The notes beneath the pieces are model-generated. The model worked only from the letters and a program-made list of their open reading frames with translations, did not search any database and was not told the DNA's origin. Shown here in pieces: positions 26,284-36,758 of a stretch of DNA of 64,000 nucleotides. The stretch is from the NCBI GenBank assembly GCA_004557505.1, contig SFGZ01000001.1, positions 248,001 to 312,000 on the forward strand, read 5' to 3'. Position 1 is the stretch's first letter; each line of letters begins with the position of its first letter. Source of the stretch: Coriobacteriaceae bacterium (GTDB lineage: Bacteria; Actinomycetota; Coriobacteriia; Coriobacteriales; Atopobiaceae). The position numbers and the translations under genes are program-made.

Positions 26284-27564
26284 ATGCCTGCATCAGTTCT
26301 CGTGGGTACGCAGTGGGGCGACGAGGGCAAGGGTAAGGTGACGGATCTCATCTCCGGCGAGTTCGATGTCGTGTGCCGCTACGCCGGCGGTGCCAACGCA
26401 GGCCACACCGTCATCGCCGGCGGCCACAAGCTCGCCCTTCACCAGGTGCCCTCCGGCGTCATGTACCGGGGCGTCTACCCCGTGATCGGCAACGGCTGCA
26501 TCGTCGACCCCGAAGTCCTTCTCGGCGAGGTCGACACCCTTGAGGCCCAGGGGATCTCCTGCAAGGACCTCAAGATCTCCGGCAACGCCCACATCGTGAT
26601 GCCCTATCACAAGGACCTCGACGGAGCGCACGAGAAGAAGCTCGGCAAGAACCTCATCGGCACCACCAAGCGCGGCGTCGGCCCATGCTACATGGACAAG
26701 ATGAACCGCACCGGCCTGCGCATCCAGGACATGCTGGACGAGAAGATCTTCCGCGAGAAGCTCGAGGCGGCCCTCGCCTACACCAACCCCATCCTCGAGA
26801 AGGTCTACGAGCTTCCCGCCTACACCGTGGACCAGATCTGCGAAACCTACCTTCCCTACGCCGAGCGCATCCGCCCGTACATCGTGGAGAGCTCGCTCTT
26901 CCTTAACGAGCAGCTCGAGTCCGGAAAGAACATCCTTTTCGAGGGCGCGCAGGCCACCATGCTCGACATCGACCATGGGACCTACCCCTTCGTGACCTCC
27001 TCCAACTGCACCGCCGGCGGCGCCGTGACGGGCTCTGGCGTTGGCCCCACCCGCATCGATCGCGTGCTGGGCGTTGCCAAGGCCTATCTCACGCGCGTTG
27101 GCTCGGGCCCGTTCCCCACGGAGCTCTTTGACTGGGTTGGGGACAAGCTGGGCGAGGTGGGACACGAGTATGGCGTGACCACCGGCCGCAAGCGCCGCTG
27201 CGGCTGGTATGACGCCGTGGTCGTCAACTACGCCACCCGGGTGAACGGCCTCACCGACCTTGCCATCACCAAGCTTGACGTTCTCGGCTGCCTTGACGAG
27301 ATCAAGGTCTGCGTCGCCTACGAGTGCGAGGGCAAGCGCTACACCACCGTCCCCGAGCACCAGTCCGTCTTCTATCACGCCAAGCCGGTCTACGAGACCC
27401 TGCCCGGCTGGAAGAGCGACATCTCCGGCGTGCGCAACTTCTACCAGCTCCCGCGCGAGGCCAAGGACTACATCGACTTCCTCGAGCAGCTGGCCGGAGT
27501 GCGCGTCTCCATCATCACCGTGGGGCCTGACCGCGAGCAGACCATCAACCGCTACTGGGACTAA
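26284..27564 (+). CDS. purA: Adenylosuccinate synthetase
   Basis: Converts IMP, Asp and GTP to adenylosuccinate, the first step from IMP to AMP. 426 residues, the usual size. ATG at 26284 follows GAGGGGGAG. Signature motifs are QWGDEGKGKVTD (residue ~9, with the catalytic Asp), NAGHTV, GTTKRGVGPCYMDK, QATMLDIDHGTYPFVTSS, and TTGRKRRCGWYDAVV. It is followed 66 bases later by purD on the same strand. Confidence 0.97.
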   Translation: MPASVLVGTQWGDEGKGKVTDLISGEFDVVCRYAGGANAGHTVIAGGHKLALHQVPSGVMYRGVYPVIGNGCIVDPEVLLGEVDTLEAQGISCKDLKISGNAHIVMPYHKDLDGAHEKKLGKNLIGTTKRGVGPCYMDKMNRTGLRIQDMLDEKIFREKLEAALAYTNPILEKVYELPAYTVDQICETYLPYAERIRPYIVESSLFLNEQLESGKNILFEGAQATMLDIDHGTYPFVTSSNCTAGGAVTGSGVGPTRIDRVLGVAKAYLTRVGSGPFPTELFDWVGDKLGEVGHEYGVTTGRKRRCGWYDAVVVNYATRVNGLTDLAITKLDVLGCLDEIKVCVAYECEGKRYTTVPEHQSVFYHAKPVYETLPGWKSDISGVRNFYQLPREAKDYIDFLEQLAGVRVSIITVGPDREQTINRYWD

Positions 27565-27629
27565 CTGACACGCCGGCGCGCCTGGGTACACCGGGCGCGT
27601 CATGCTGTTGCGATGTCGAGGGAGGACAC

Positions 27630-28925
27630 GTGAGCAATTCGAAGGTCGACATTCTTCTCTTGGGTGCGGGCGGGCGCGAGCACGCCCTTCTCGCCAAGCT
27701 TGCCGAGTCGCCCCGCGCGGGCAGGCTCTGGGTTGCTCCCGGCAACGGCGGCATGGACGCCCTGGCCCAGGTTGCCCCCGTTGACCAGGGCTCGCCCGTC
27801 GACGTGGCGCGCTTTGCGCGCGAGAACGGCATCGACCTGGTGGTCATTGGCCCGGAGGCCCCGCTCGTGGACGGCGTGGCAGACGCCGTCCGCTCGGCGG
27901 GCATCGCGTGCTTTGGGCCCAATGCCTCCGCCGCGCGCATGGAGGGCTCCAAGAAGTTCGCCAAGCAGGTCATGGCCCGCGCGGGCGTGCCCACTGCGGC
28001 CTGGCGCTCCTTTACCAAGCAGGAGCCTTGCGAGGAGTACGTCCGCCGCCTTGACGGCCCCTGCGTGGTGAAGGCCGACGGTCTGGCCGCAGGCAAGGGC
28101 GTCATCGTGGCGAAGGACGCCGAGGAGGCTATCGCCGGCGTGCGGGAGTGCTTCTCGGGGCGCTTCGGCGACGCCGCTGCCACGGTGATCGTGGAGGAGA
28201 CCCTCGACGGCCCCGAGTGCTCGCTTCTCGCGCTCACCGACGGCACCACGCTCGTGCCGCTTGCCACGGCTCAGGACCACAAGCGCGCCCTCGACGGCGA
28301 CAGGGGCCCCAATACCGGTGGCATGGGCGTCTACTCGCCCGTTCCCATGGTCACGCCCGAGGAGCACGCCGCCATGGTCGCCATCGAGCGGCGCGTGGTC
28401 GACGAGCTTCGCGCCGAAGGCATCACGTATTCCGGCTGCCTGTACGGCGGCTTCATGCTCACCAAGGACGGGCCCAAGGTGCTGGAGTTCAACGCCCGCT
28501 TTGGCGACCCCGAGACCCAGGTGGTCCTGCCTCGCATGCGGGGCGACCTCATCGAGATCTTCCTCGCCTGCGACAAGGGGTCCCTCTCGCCCGACATGCT
28601 CGCCTGGGACGACGACTGGGCCGTCTCGGTGGTCCTCACCAGCTCCGGATACCCCGGAAGCTACGAGAAGGGCAAGCCCATCTCGGGCATCGAGCGCGCG
28701 CAGGCGCTGGATGGCGTCACCGTCTATCACGCCGGCACCGCCCTCGACGCCAACGGACAGCTGGTCACGGCCGGTGGTCGCGTGTTCGACGTCACCGCGG
28801 TGGCGCCTACGTTCGAGCTTGCCCGCCGCCAGGCGTACGCCGCGTGCGACCTTATCGACTTTGAGGGAAAGACCATGCGGCGCGACATTGGGGCGAAGGC
28901 AGCCCTTCCCAGGGACAACGGGTAG
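27630..28925 (+). CDS. purD: Phosphoribosylamine-glycine ligase (GAR synthetase)
   Basis: ATP-grasp enzyme that makes glycinamide ribonucleotide in purine synthesis; 431 residues. GTG at 27630 has GGGAGG 7 bases upstream. Motifs are LLLGAGGREHALLAKL (residue ~7), GLAAGKGVIV, QDHKRALDGDRGPNTGGMG (PurD signature) and FNARFGDPETQV. It is a stand-alone PurD, not fused to PurM or PurN, which are separate downstream. Confidence 0.96.
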   Translation: MSNSKVDILLLGAGGREHALLAKLAESPRAGRLWVAPGNGGMDALAQVAPVDQGSPVDVARFARENGIDLVVIGPEAPLVDGVADAVRSAGIACFGPNASAARMEGSKKFAKQVMARAGVPTAAWRSFTKQEPCEEYVRRLDGPCVVKADGLAAGKGVIVAKDAEEAIAGVRECFSGRFGDAAATVIVEETLDGPECSLLALTDGTTLVPLATAQDHKRALDGDRGPNTGGMGVYSPVPMVTPEEHAAMVAIERRVVDELRAEGITYSGCLYGGFMLTKDGPKVLEFNARFGDPETQVVLPRMRGDLIEIFLACDKGSLSPDMLAWDDDWAVSVVLTSSGYPGSYEKGKPISGIERAQALDGVTVYHAGTALDANGQLVTAGGRVFDVTAVAPTFELARRQAYAACDLIDFEGKTMRRDIGAKAALPRDNG

Positions 28926-28969
28926 GCTGGCACGTCCGCACGACACGGTCCATTACTATTTGGAGGCAC

Positions 28970-29824
28970 ATGGCGGTGGCAGGGGTTCAGGACACGGGCG
29001 ACGAGATGGGCGAGGGGTGCTCCTGCGAGGGCGCGCCTGCGAACGACCAGCAGATCCGCCCGCAGTACGTCGAGGCGGTTCCCACGATGGATGACCTTCG
29101 CTCGGCCACCGCAGACATGCGCTCGGCAGCGGACGGCCTCACCTTTGATGGCGACCGTTCGAGCCAGGACCACGTGTCCGGCCTTCCGCAGGCTCGCGAC
29201 CTCGTGCTTGGCGAAGACGACCCGCGTGACGCCAGCCTCAAGGAGCATCCCATCTCCGAGGACGTGGCGTGGACCGGTCGCATCTTCAACGTCAACCGCC
29301 TGCGCGTGAAGCTTCCCGATGGCCGTACCGCCGTGCGTGACGTCGTGCGCCACCCCGGTGCCGTCGCGGTCGTCGCGCTTACCGAGGAAGGGCGCATCTG
29401 CCTGGTGCGTCAGTTCCGCACGGCCCTCGACCGCGTGACGGTGGAGATTCCCGCCGGCAAGCTCGACCCGGGCGAGGATCCGCTCGACGCCGCCCACCGC
29501 GAGCTTGCCGAGGAGACTGGCATGCAGGCCGAGAAGATGGCCTACCTCGCCACCATCGCGACGTCCGACGGCTTCTGCGACGAGCTCATCCATCTCTATA
29601 TGGCGACGGGCCTCAGCTACCACCAGTCGAACCCCGATGCCGACGAGTTCATCAACGTCGACCTCGTTGGCCTGCCCGAGCTGGTCGACGCGGTTCTCGA
29701 CGGCAGGATCGAGGACGCCAAGACCGTGGTCGGCGCCCTTATCTGCGACGCGATTGCGCATCGCCTCGCGCCGGGAGAGGCCGCTGGCCCAGTGAACGAC
29801 CCCTCAGGCGATGGGAGGGCTTGA
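28970..29824 (+). CDS. NUDIX hydrolase (ADP-ribose pyrophosphatase-like)
   Basis: A 284-residue protein whose C-terminal half is a Nudix domain like ADP-ribose/nucleoside-diphosphate-sugar pyrophosphatases. The Nudix box is GKLDPGEDPLDAAHRELAEETGM (GX5EX7REUXEEXGU pattern, residue ~163). The N-terminal ~95 residues are an acidic extension with no recognised fold. ATG at 28970 has GGAGG 5 bases upstream. Its TGA stop overlaps the ATG of the next gene by one base, so the two are probably coupled. Confidence 0.85.
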   Translation: MAVAGVQDTGDEMGEGCSCEGAPANDQQIRPQYVEAVPTMDDLRSATADMRSAADGLTFDGDRSSQDHVSGLPQARDLVLGEDDPRDASLKEHPISEDVAWTGRIFNVNRLRVKLPDGRTAVRDVVRHPGAVAVVALTEEGRICLVRQFRTALDRVTVEIPAGKLDPGEDPLDAAHRELAEETGMQAEKMAYLATIATSDGFCDELIHLYMATGLSYHQSNPDADEFINVDLVGLPELVDAVLDGRIEDAKTVVGALICDAIAHRLAPGEAAGPVNDPSGDGRA

Positions 29825-30723
29825 TGGCGAGCCCAAAGAGCGAGATGGCCCGCCGTCAGACCAACGCCCTGACCGGCGACGAGGCCGAGAGGCTCTTCGA
29901 GACCGTTGACGAGACGGGCCACTCCAACGAGGAGGTCGCCCGCCGCGAGCGCCGGCGGCGCAAGGAGAAGGGCACCGGCGTCGACGTGGATCCCCTCTCC
30001 GCAGAGGACCCCTCCGGCTCCAACGTGGGCAAGGTCATCACGAAGACCGCCGTTGGCTTCGTGATGGCGTTCCTCGTGATCGTGGTGGTTGCGCAGGTCG
30101 TCTTTGGCGTGGTGCGCCGCTCGAACACGGCGGACCTTGCGCACAACGTGACGGTTGCCACGGTGGCCTCGGCGCTGCGCGGCGGCGTGGAGTGGGGCAA
30201 CGGCTTCACGCAGTTTCCGGAGGACTTCTCCGTGCAGGAGGCAGACGAGAACACCGGCACCGTCGAGGTGACCGTGATAGACACCACCTCGAGCGACGCT
30301 TTGGAGTGCTTCGCCGGCTCGCAGGTGCAGGCTTCGGCCTTCTCGGTGAACTGCCTGCTCAACCCCAATGTCAACACGGTCATCTACCACGTGAACGTCC
30401 ATATGGACGAGAACGGCAGGTTCAAGACCTCGCAGCTCTTTGGATTCCTCAAGCCCACGGGTGACGTGACCTCGTTCATCACGTTTGTGTGGTCCAAGAC
30501 CCAGAGCTCCACGGGCGTGAACTTCAACTGCAACATCACGGGTGTGGACAAGTCTCTACAGGAGGAGCTGCGCGATCAGGTCACGACGTCTTTCACCCCG
30601 GTCGCAATCCTGAACGGTCTCACGGGAGGGACCACCAAGGGTGACGCGCCCAAGGACGATGCGCCCAAGGGCAGGGATTCGAGCGCGGGGTCGAGCGGCG
30701 GGTCTGGTACCGGCGCGAAGTAG
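29824..30723 (+). CDS. Single-pass membrane protein, unknown function
   Basis: A 299-residue protein. The ATG overlaps the NUDIX stop (TGATG). Residues 1-65 are basic and cytoplasmic with an RRERRRRKEKG run; one membrane helix follows (AVGFVMAFLVIVVVAQVVFGVV, residues ~76-96); the remaining ~200 residues should be outside the membrane and contain an Ala/Val-rich folded region. The last 40 residues are a Gly/Ser/Lys-rich low-complexity tail with repeated KGDAPKDDAPK units. No LPxTG signal is visible. The family is not recognised; a cell-envelope role is inference. Confidence 0.7.
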   Translation: MASPKSEMARRQTNALTGDEAERLFETVDETGHSNEEVARRERRRRKEKGTGVDVDPLSAEDPSGSNVGKVITKTAVGFVMAFLVIVVVAQVVFGVVRRSNTADLAHNVTVATVASALRGGVEWGNGFTQFPEDFSVQEADENTGTVEVTVIDTTSSDALECFAGSQVQASAFSVNCLLNPNVNTVIYHVNVHMDENGRFKTSQLFGFLKPTGDVTSFITFVWSKTQSSTGVNFNCNITGVDKSLQEELRDQVTTSFTPVAILNGLTGGTTKGDAPKDDAPKGRDSSAGSSGGSGTGAK

Positions 30724-30769
30724 CGCCTGCGGGCCGGGTACCCGCGGGGCGGGCATCGGTTGGGGCAAG

Positions 30770-30923
30770 CCGCGTGATTTCGACGTTTAGGGATTTCCCG
30801 GACGTTTAACCGGCCCTAACCGTCTGAATGCGGCGGAGCCGCCGGGATGCCGCGGTTTCTCGCCGTTTAGAGGGCGCTAACCGTCCAAATAATTCCTAAC
30901 CGTCCGAATAATTCCTAAACGTC
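30770..30923 (+). repeat. 154-bp direct repeat, copy A (iteron-like)
   Basis: Near-identical to 32306-32459 (4 differences in 154 positions, no gaps). It contains seven copies of a 9-mer GACGTTTAG/GACGGTTAG in both orientations: 30782, 30801, 30816 (reverse), 30862, 30877 (reverse), 30896 (reverse), 30915 (reverse). Neighbouring copies are spaced 15 or 19 bases. The sequence lies 281 bases before the start of the PD-(D/E)XK-like gene. Confidence 0.9.
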
Positions 30924-31065
30924 CGAATTGCCAGCAACTGGCAAGAAAAGTGTCACGGTGCAAAAATACGCCGCGACATTGGGTGACGCGGCACACCACC
31001 GGAGGACATCGCCCTTTTCGACATTTCCTGCAAAATCTACCCTCTGCGACCGCTAGGCTGCCGCT

Positions 31066-31082
31066 CACAGAATTCTTTCAGT
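31066..31082 (+). promoter_or_regulatory. CACAGAATTCTTTCAGT motif
   Basis: A 17-base motif found upstream of this gene and, with one change, upstream of the second PD-(D/E)XK-like gene (56046-56062). Candidate shared regulatory element; its role is unknown. Confidence 0.35.
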
Positions 31083-31204
31083 CCAAGAATACCAAACAAC
31101 CCATCTGAGCTGCGCGTAAGAATGCTGTCAGACAAGTGTCAGTTATAGATCCCGCCCCGCTCGGTACAAGAAGCTCACCAAGGCGACCGCAAAGGGGGCT
31201 AGTC

Positions 31205-32200
31205 GTGAGCAGGGGATATTGGCGCTCGGTACAGGAAGAGGTCAACGAGGCGCTGGATGCAGCGGAGGAGCGAGGCATGTGTCTCTGCGTGAAGAGCGAC
31301 CGAACGAGGAAGCTCCTCGAGCGTCGCATGGCATCGGGGATTGTGGTGGCACCCTTTCCGCGCGTGTATGCGAGGACTGCCTACTGGAAGTCCCTCTCGC
31401 CAAGCGCCCAATCGCTGCACGTGATCCGTGCAGTCGCCGCACTGCACCCGTCGTGGGCGTTCTGCGCCACCTCCGCTGCAATAGCCCATGGCCTGCAGGT
31501 TTCCGAACCAGATCCCTCCGTGGTCCACATCTTGGACACAAAAGGAGGCAATGGACATGGCGGCAAGCATGTGGTGAGGCATCCCGCGCGTCCGGAGCAT
31601 GGTGAGAACTGCGAGGTTGTGGCCGGCGTCAGGGTGGTGCCATTGGACAGGGCCATCGCAGACTGCCTGCGAATGCTTCCCATGCCGACAGGTCTCGCCG
31701 TCGCAGACTCGGCCCTTCGCGACTACGGCCTTTCGCGAGAGGACCTTGCGAGATTCGTACACGCCTGCCCGCACGCGCGCGGCAGTCGGCGGGCACTCCA
31801 AACCATCCGCCTGGCGGACGGACGCTCCGAGAATGGCGGCGAGTCGGTGGTGCGCGGCATTATCATCGAGCTGGGATTTTGTGTGCCTGAACTGCAAGTT
31901 CTTGTGGATGATCCCGCATGCCCGGGGCGCGAATACAGAATCGACTACGTTTGGGACACCGGCACGGGGCGTCCGATATTCGGCGAGCTTGATGGCGCGG
32001 CAAAGTATGTCGACCGTAGCGGTGTCGGTGGGGGCGTAGGCAAGGGGGTCTCCGGCAGGGCTCTTCTCGCCGAGAGACGCCGGGAATCCCGCCTCACATT
32101 GTATGATGCCGCCATCGTGCGGTTTAGTTTCGAAGAGGCCAAGAACCGGCCGTTCTTCAAGGCGTTGCTCGAGCGCTACGGCGTGCCTCGTCGGGGCTAG
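31205..32200 (+). CDS. AbiEi-like / PD-(D/E)XK-domain protein bracketed by repeats
   Basis: A 331-residue protein. GTG at 31205 has AAAGGGGG 6 bases upstream and begins MSRGYWRSV; an upstream ATG in frame (31136) lacks a ribosome site. The N-terminal half (VNEALDAAEERGMCLCVKSDRTRKLLERR...VYARTAYW) resembles winged-helix AbiEi-type antitoxin domains. The C-terminal third has ESVVRGIIIELGF...YRIDYVWDTGTGRPIFGELDGAAKYVDR, the PD-(D/E)XK (DUF559-like) pattern, seen in many actinobacterial proteins. No toxin partner gene is adjacent. It is bracketed by 154-bp direct repeats. Toxin-antitoxin, restriction or repair roles are all possible; function is not established. Confidence 0.65.
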   Translation: MSRGYWRSVQEEVNEALDAAEERGMCLCVKSDRTRKLLERRMASGIVVAPFPRVYARTAYWKSLSPSAQSLHVIRAVAALHPSWAFCATSAAIAHGLQVSEPDPSVVHILDTKGGNGHGGKHVVRHPARPEHGENCEVVAGVRVVPLDRAIADCLRMLPMPTGLAVADSALRDYGLSREDLARFVHACPHARGSRRALQTIRLADGRSENGGESVVRGIIIELGFCVPELQVLVDDPACPGREYRIDYVWDTGTGRPIFGELDGAAKYVDRSGVGGGVGKGVSGRALLAERRRESRLTLYDAAIVRFSFEEAKNRPFFKALLERYGVPRRG

Positions 32201-32208
32201 CTTGTTCG

Positions 32209-32305
32209 CTCGCCCAACCGTGTGGAGCCGCGCTGGCGTAGACAGGCTGCGGTTTCTCGACGTTTAGGCTTCCCCAACCGTCTGGAATCAGCGGAGCAGC
32301 CATTA
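32209..32305 (+). repeat. Diverged third repeat unit
   Basis: Contains GTTTCTCGACGTTTAGG...CCCAACCGTCTGG (from about 32248) and an earlier CCCAACCGTGTGG at 32214. These are degenerate versions of the motifs in copies A and B, adjacent to copy B. Confidence 0.55.
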
Positions 32306-32459
32306 CCGCGTGATTTCGACGTTTAGGGATTTCCCGGACGTTTAACCGGCCCTAACCGTCTGAATACGGCGGAGCCGCCGGGATGCCGCGGTTTCTCGCC
32401 GTTTAGAGGGCGCTAACCGTCCACATAATTCTTAACCGTCCGAATAATTTCTAAACGTC
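32306..32459 (+). repeat. 154-bp direct repeat, copy B (iteron-like)
   Basis: Copy B of the repeat at 30770-30923, same length without gaps, four substitutions. It begins 106 bases after the stop of the PD-(D/E)XK-like gene. Confidence 0.9.
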
Positions 32460-32568
32460 TGGGATCAGCGGCGCGCGGCCCGGGCATGCAGCTCGGGCAC
32501 GCAGCCCGTGGCGGCGAGAAGGCCGCAGCCCGCTGCCGCAGCTCGCGGCGGCCGCTGTCCCCGCGCCC

Positions 32569-33438
32569 CTACCGCACGAGGGCGGTGACCCGCCCAAGCA
32601 GGCTCTCGAACGACACCCCGCGCACCTCGTTGTCCGGTTGCAGCCGCGTGATCCGCATGGCGTCGCGCACGAAGTCGGTGGCAAACGCCACGGCGTCGTA
32701 CACGCTGCGTCCGCACATCACTGCCCCGGTGAGCGCCGAGGCAAACAGGTCGCCGGTCCCGTGCGTCATGAACGGCAGCTGCTCGCCCGCGACCTCCACC
32801 AGGTCGACCTTCTCGCCAGCCACATAATTTCTGATGAGGCCGTCACCGCGTACCACGCCCTTCACCACAACGAGTCGCGCGCCCATCCCCACCAGCTGCT
32901 CCACGTAGCCCTCCACCTCGTCCTGCGAGAGGTCCTGACCGCGGTACGGCATCCCGGTGAGCAGGTGCGCCTCGGTGAGGTTGGGCGTGAGTATGTCAGC
33001 CCCCGCCACCAGCGCGCGCATCTTCTCGCACATCTCGATCGTGTATGTGGGGTACATCTGTCCGCCGTCACCCATCACCGGGTCCACCACCCTCAGCGCC
33101 CTCGGATGCTCGCGGTAGAGGCGCTGGATGGCACCCACCTGCGCCGCCGACCCCAGGAATCCGGAGTAGACCGCATCAAGTTCGATGCCCTCCTTGGCCC
33201 AGGCGTCCAGGTAGTCCCTAAGGATGGGCGTCGTGTCATGCATATAGTATGTTGGGAACTTGGTGTGCGCCGAGAAGAGCGAGGTGGGGACCGGGCACAC
33301 GTCGCACGCCGCCGCAGAGAGCACGGGGATGGCAACCCCCAGCGAGCACTTGCCATACCCGCACAGGTCATGCACTGCGGCGATGCGTGGGATGTACGCG
33401 CCCTCTCGCCTGTAGAGAATCAGATCCTTTGCGTCCAT
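32569..33438 (-). CDS. Pyridoxal/pyridoxamine kinase (PfkB-type)
   Basis: A 289-residue kinase that phosphorylates B6 vitamers. ATG at 33438 has GAGGGGTG 6-9 bases upstream; the frame is open far upstream without better starts. Motifs: AAVHDLCGYGKCSLGVAIPVLSA near the start, DPVMGDGGQMY (residue ~115), ILTPNLTEAHLLTGM and FMTHGTGDLFASALTGAVM (catalytic Asp in the GTGD motif). The HTKF.. stretch fits pyridoxamine kinase PdxY/PdxK-type. It lies divergent from purE. Confidence 0.88.
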   Translation of the reverse strand: MDAKDLILYRREGAYIPRIAAVHDLCGYGKCSLGVAIPVLSAAACDVCPVPTSLFSAHTKFPTYYMHDTTPILRDYLDAWAKEGIELDAVYSGFLGSAAQVGAIQRLYREHPRALRVVDPVMGDGGQMYPTYTIEMCEKMRALVAGADILTPNLTEAHLLTGMPYRGQDLSQDEVEGYVEQLVGMGARLVVVKGVVRGDGLIRNYVAGEKVDLVEVAGEQLPFMTHGTGDLFASALTGAVMCGRSVYDAVAFATDFVRDAMRITRLQPDNEVRGVSFESLLGRVTALVR

Positions 33439-33571
33439 GCGGCACCCCTCGGCTCGTGTCCGTCCCATGACATCTGTTGCTGTTGGATAATGATAGGCCC
33501 TTCGCGCCCCCGTTCGCCCAGCTCCATCTATACTGTGAAACGTCTCTAAACCCAAACGCAAAGGGGGACCT

Positions 33572-34033
33572 ATGGCGGACAAGCCGCTGGTGGGAATCAT
33601 CATGGGGTCTAAGTCGGACATGCCGGCGATGGAGGCATGCACCGCCCAGCTGGACGAGTTGGGCGTTCCGTACGAGCTGGTCATTGCATCGGCGCACCGC
33701 GCGCCCCAGAAGGTCCACGACTGGGCCTCCACCGCAGCGGACCGCGGTCTCAAGGTGATCATCGCCGCAGCGGGCAAGGCGGCCCACCTGGGCGGCGTTG
33801 TCGCAGCCTACACGCCGCTGCCCATCGTTGGCGTCCCCATGAAGACGAGCGACCTTGGGGGCATGGACTCCCTGCTCTCCATGGTGCAGATGCCCTCCGG
33901 CGTGCCCGTGGCCTGCGTGGCCATCGGCGGCGCAAAGAACGCGGCCATCTATGCCACCCAGATCCTGGGCGCAGCCATGCCGGAGTACCGCGAGAAGGTC
34001 GTCCAGATGAAGCAGCGCATGGCGGAGGCGTAG
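33572..34033 (+). CDS. purE: N5-carboxyaminoimidazole ribonucleotide mutase
   Basis: Class I PurE, 153 residues, converts N5-CAIR to CAIR in purine synthesis. It begins MADKPLVGIIMGSKSDMPAM, with the phosphate-binding SxSD segment, and has IASAHRAPQKVHDWA and AAAGKAAHLGGVVAAYTPLPIVGVPM. A G-rich ribosome site (AAAGGGGG) is 8 bases upstream. No purK is visible in the window. The next gene on the strand is a sortase. Confidence 0.95.
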   Translation: MADKPLVGIIMGSKSDMPAMEACTAQLDELGVPYELVIASAHRAPQKVHDWASTAADRGLKVIIAAAGKAAHLGGVVAAYTPLPIVGVPMKTSDLGGMDSLLSMVQMPSGVPVACVAIGGAKNAAIYATQILGAAMPEYREKVVQMKQRMAEA

Positions 34034-34071
34034 GCCCCGGCCAGACCGTCACGACCGAGAAAGGCAGTCAC

Positions 34072-35078
34072 GTGTCAAACAGTCAGGGCAAGCACTTTGG
34101 CCAGAAGCCCGCAGGCGGGTCCGTGCCGCCGTCGGACAAGCGCTCGTCTCCCGCGCCCCGCGTCGCCGCCGGCGACCAACGCGCCGCCGGCTTCATCCCC
34201 GTGGTCACCGACGACCCGTCGTCCAGGGGCGCGCAGGCCGGACCCCCTCGCCATGGCCGTCGCATGAAGGGCGACGGCTACCGCGAGACCGATCCGTACG
34301 ACCTCTCCGGCCGGCGCTCCCGCGATCCGCGCAAGCGCCGCAACCGCATCATCTCCGCGGTGCTCTTCGTCGTAGGCATCGCGCTCATCGTGGCGGCGGC
34401 GGGCATGTACGGCTACTCGCAGTGGCAGTACCACGAGCAGGACGTGGAGAACGAGAAGCTTGCGGCGTACGCCACCGTGGACGACGAGGGCGCTTCTGCG
34501 CCCACGGTGGACTGGGCGGGCCTCAAGGCCGTGAACCCCGAGGTCGTGGGCTGGGTGCAGATCCCAAACACCGTGGTGAGCTTCCCCGTCTACCAGGCGT
34601 CGGACAACGACAAGTACCTCCACACCAACGCCGAGGGTGGCTACGCGCTGGGCGGCCAGGTCTTCATGGACTACCAGAATAAGGCCCCCGGCATGCTTGA
34701 CCAGCAGACCATCATCTACGGCCACCACCTGCGCAACGGCGCCATGTTCAAGCCCATCGCCGACATGGACAACCAGGAGGCCTTCGACTCGGTGGGCACC
34801 GTATGGTACGTCACCGAGAGCGCCGCCTACGAGCTGGAACCCCTCTTCCTCTACTACACGGATGAGAACGACACCAACGTGCGCGTCTTTGACTGGGGCA
34901 GCGAGGACGAGTTCCGCTCGTACCTTTCGGACCTCCTCGCCAAGGCCGTCACCAGCCGCTCCGACGCGCCGGAGCTTATCAGCAAGGCAAGCCACGCGCT
35001 CACCCTCTGCACCTGCAACTATATCGACGGCTACGGTCGTACCATCTTGGTGTGCGCGCCCAAGAGCGAGGTGGCGTC

Positions 35079-35082
<4 letters not shown>
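34072..35082 (+). CDS. Class B-type sortase
   Basis: A 336-residue membrane transpeptidase. GTG at 34072 follows GAGAAAGG; a later ATG at residue 65 is also possible. The first ~92 residues are basic and disordered, then one membrane helix (IISAVLFVVGIALIVAAAGMYGYS, residues ~93-116) and the sortase barrel. Catalytic residues are H218 in YGHH, C315 in TLCTC and R323 in GRTILV; TLxTC fits class B. Sortases attach LPxTG-type proteins to the wall; substrates are not seen in the window. The TGA stop overlaps the purF start (GTGA), so purF is probably translated by coupling. Confidence 0.9.

Positions 35083-36747
<1,665 letters not shown>

Positions 36748-36758
<11 letters not shown>

Noticed and set aside
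30770..30923. CRISPR array
   Set aside because: The 19-base periodic motif occurs in both orientations with conserved spacers, unlike CRISPR repeats with unique spacers; no cas genes are near.
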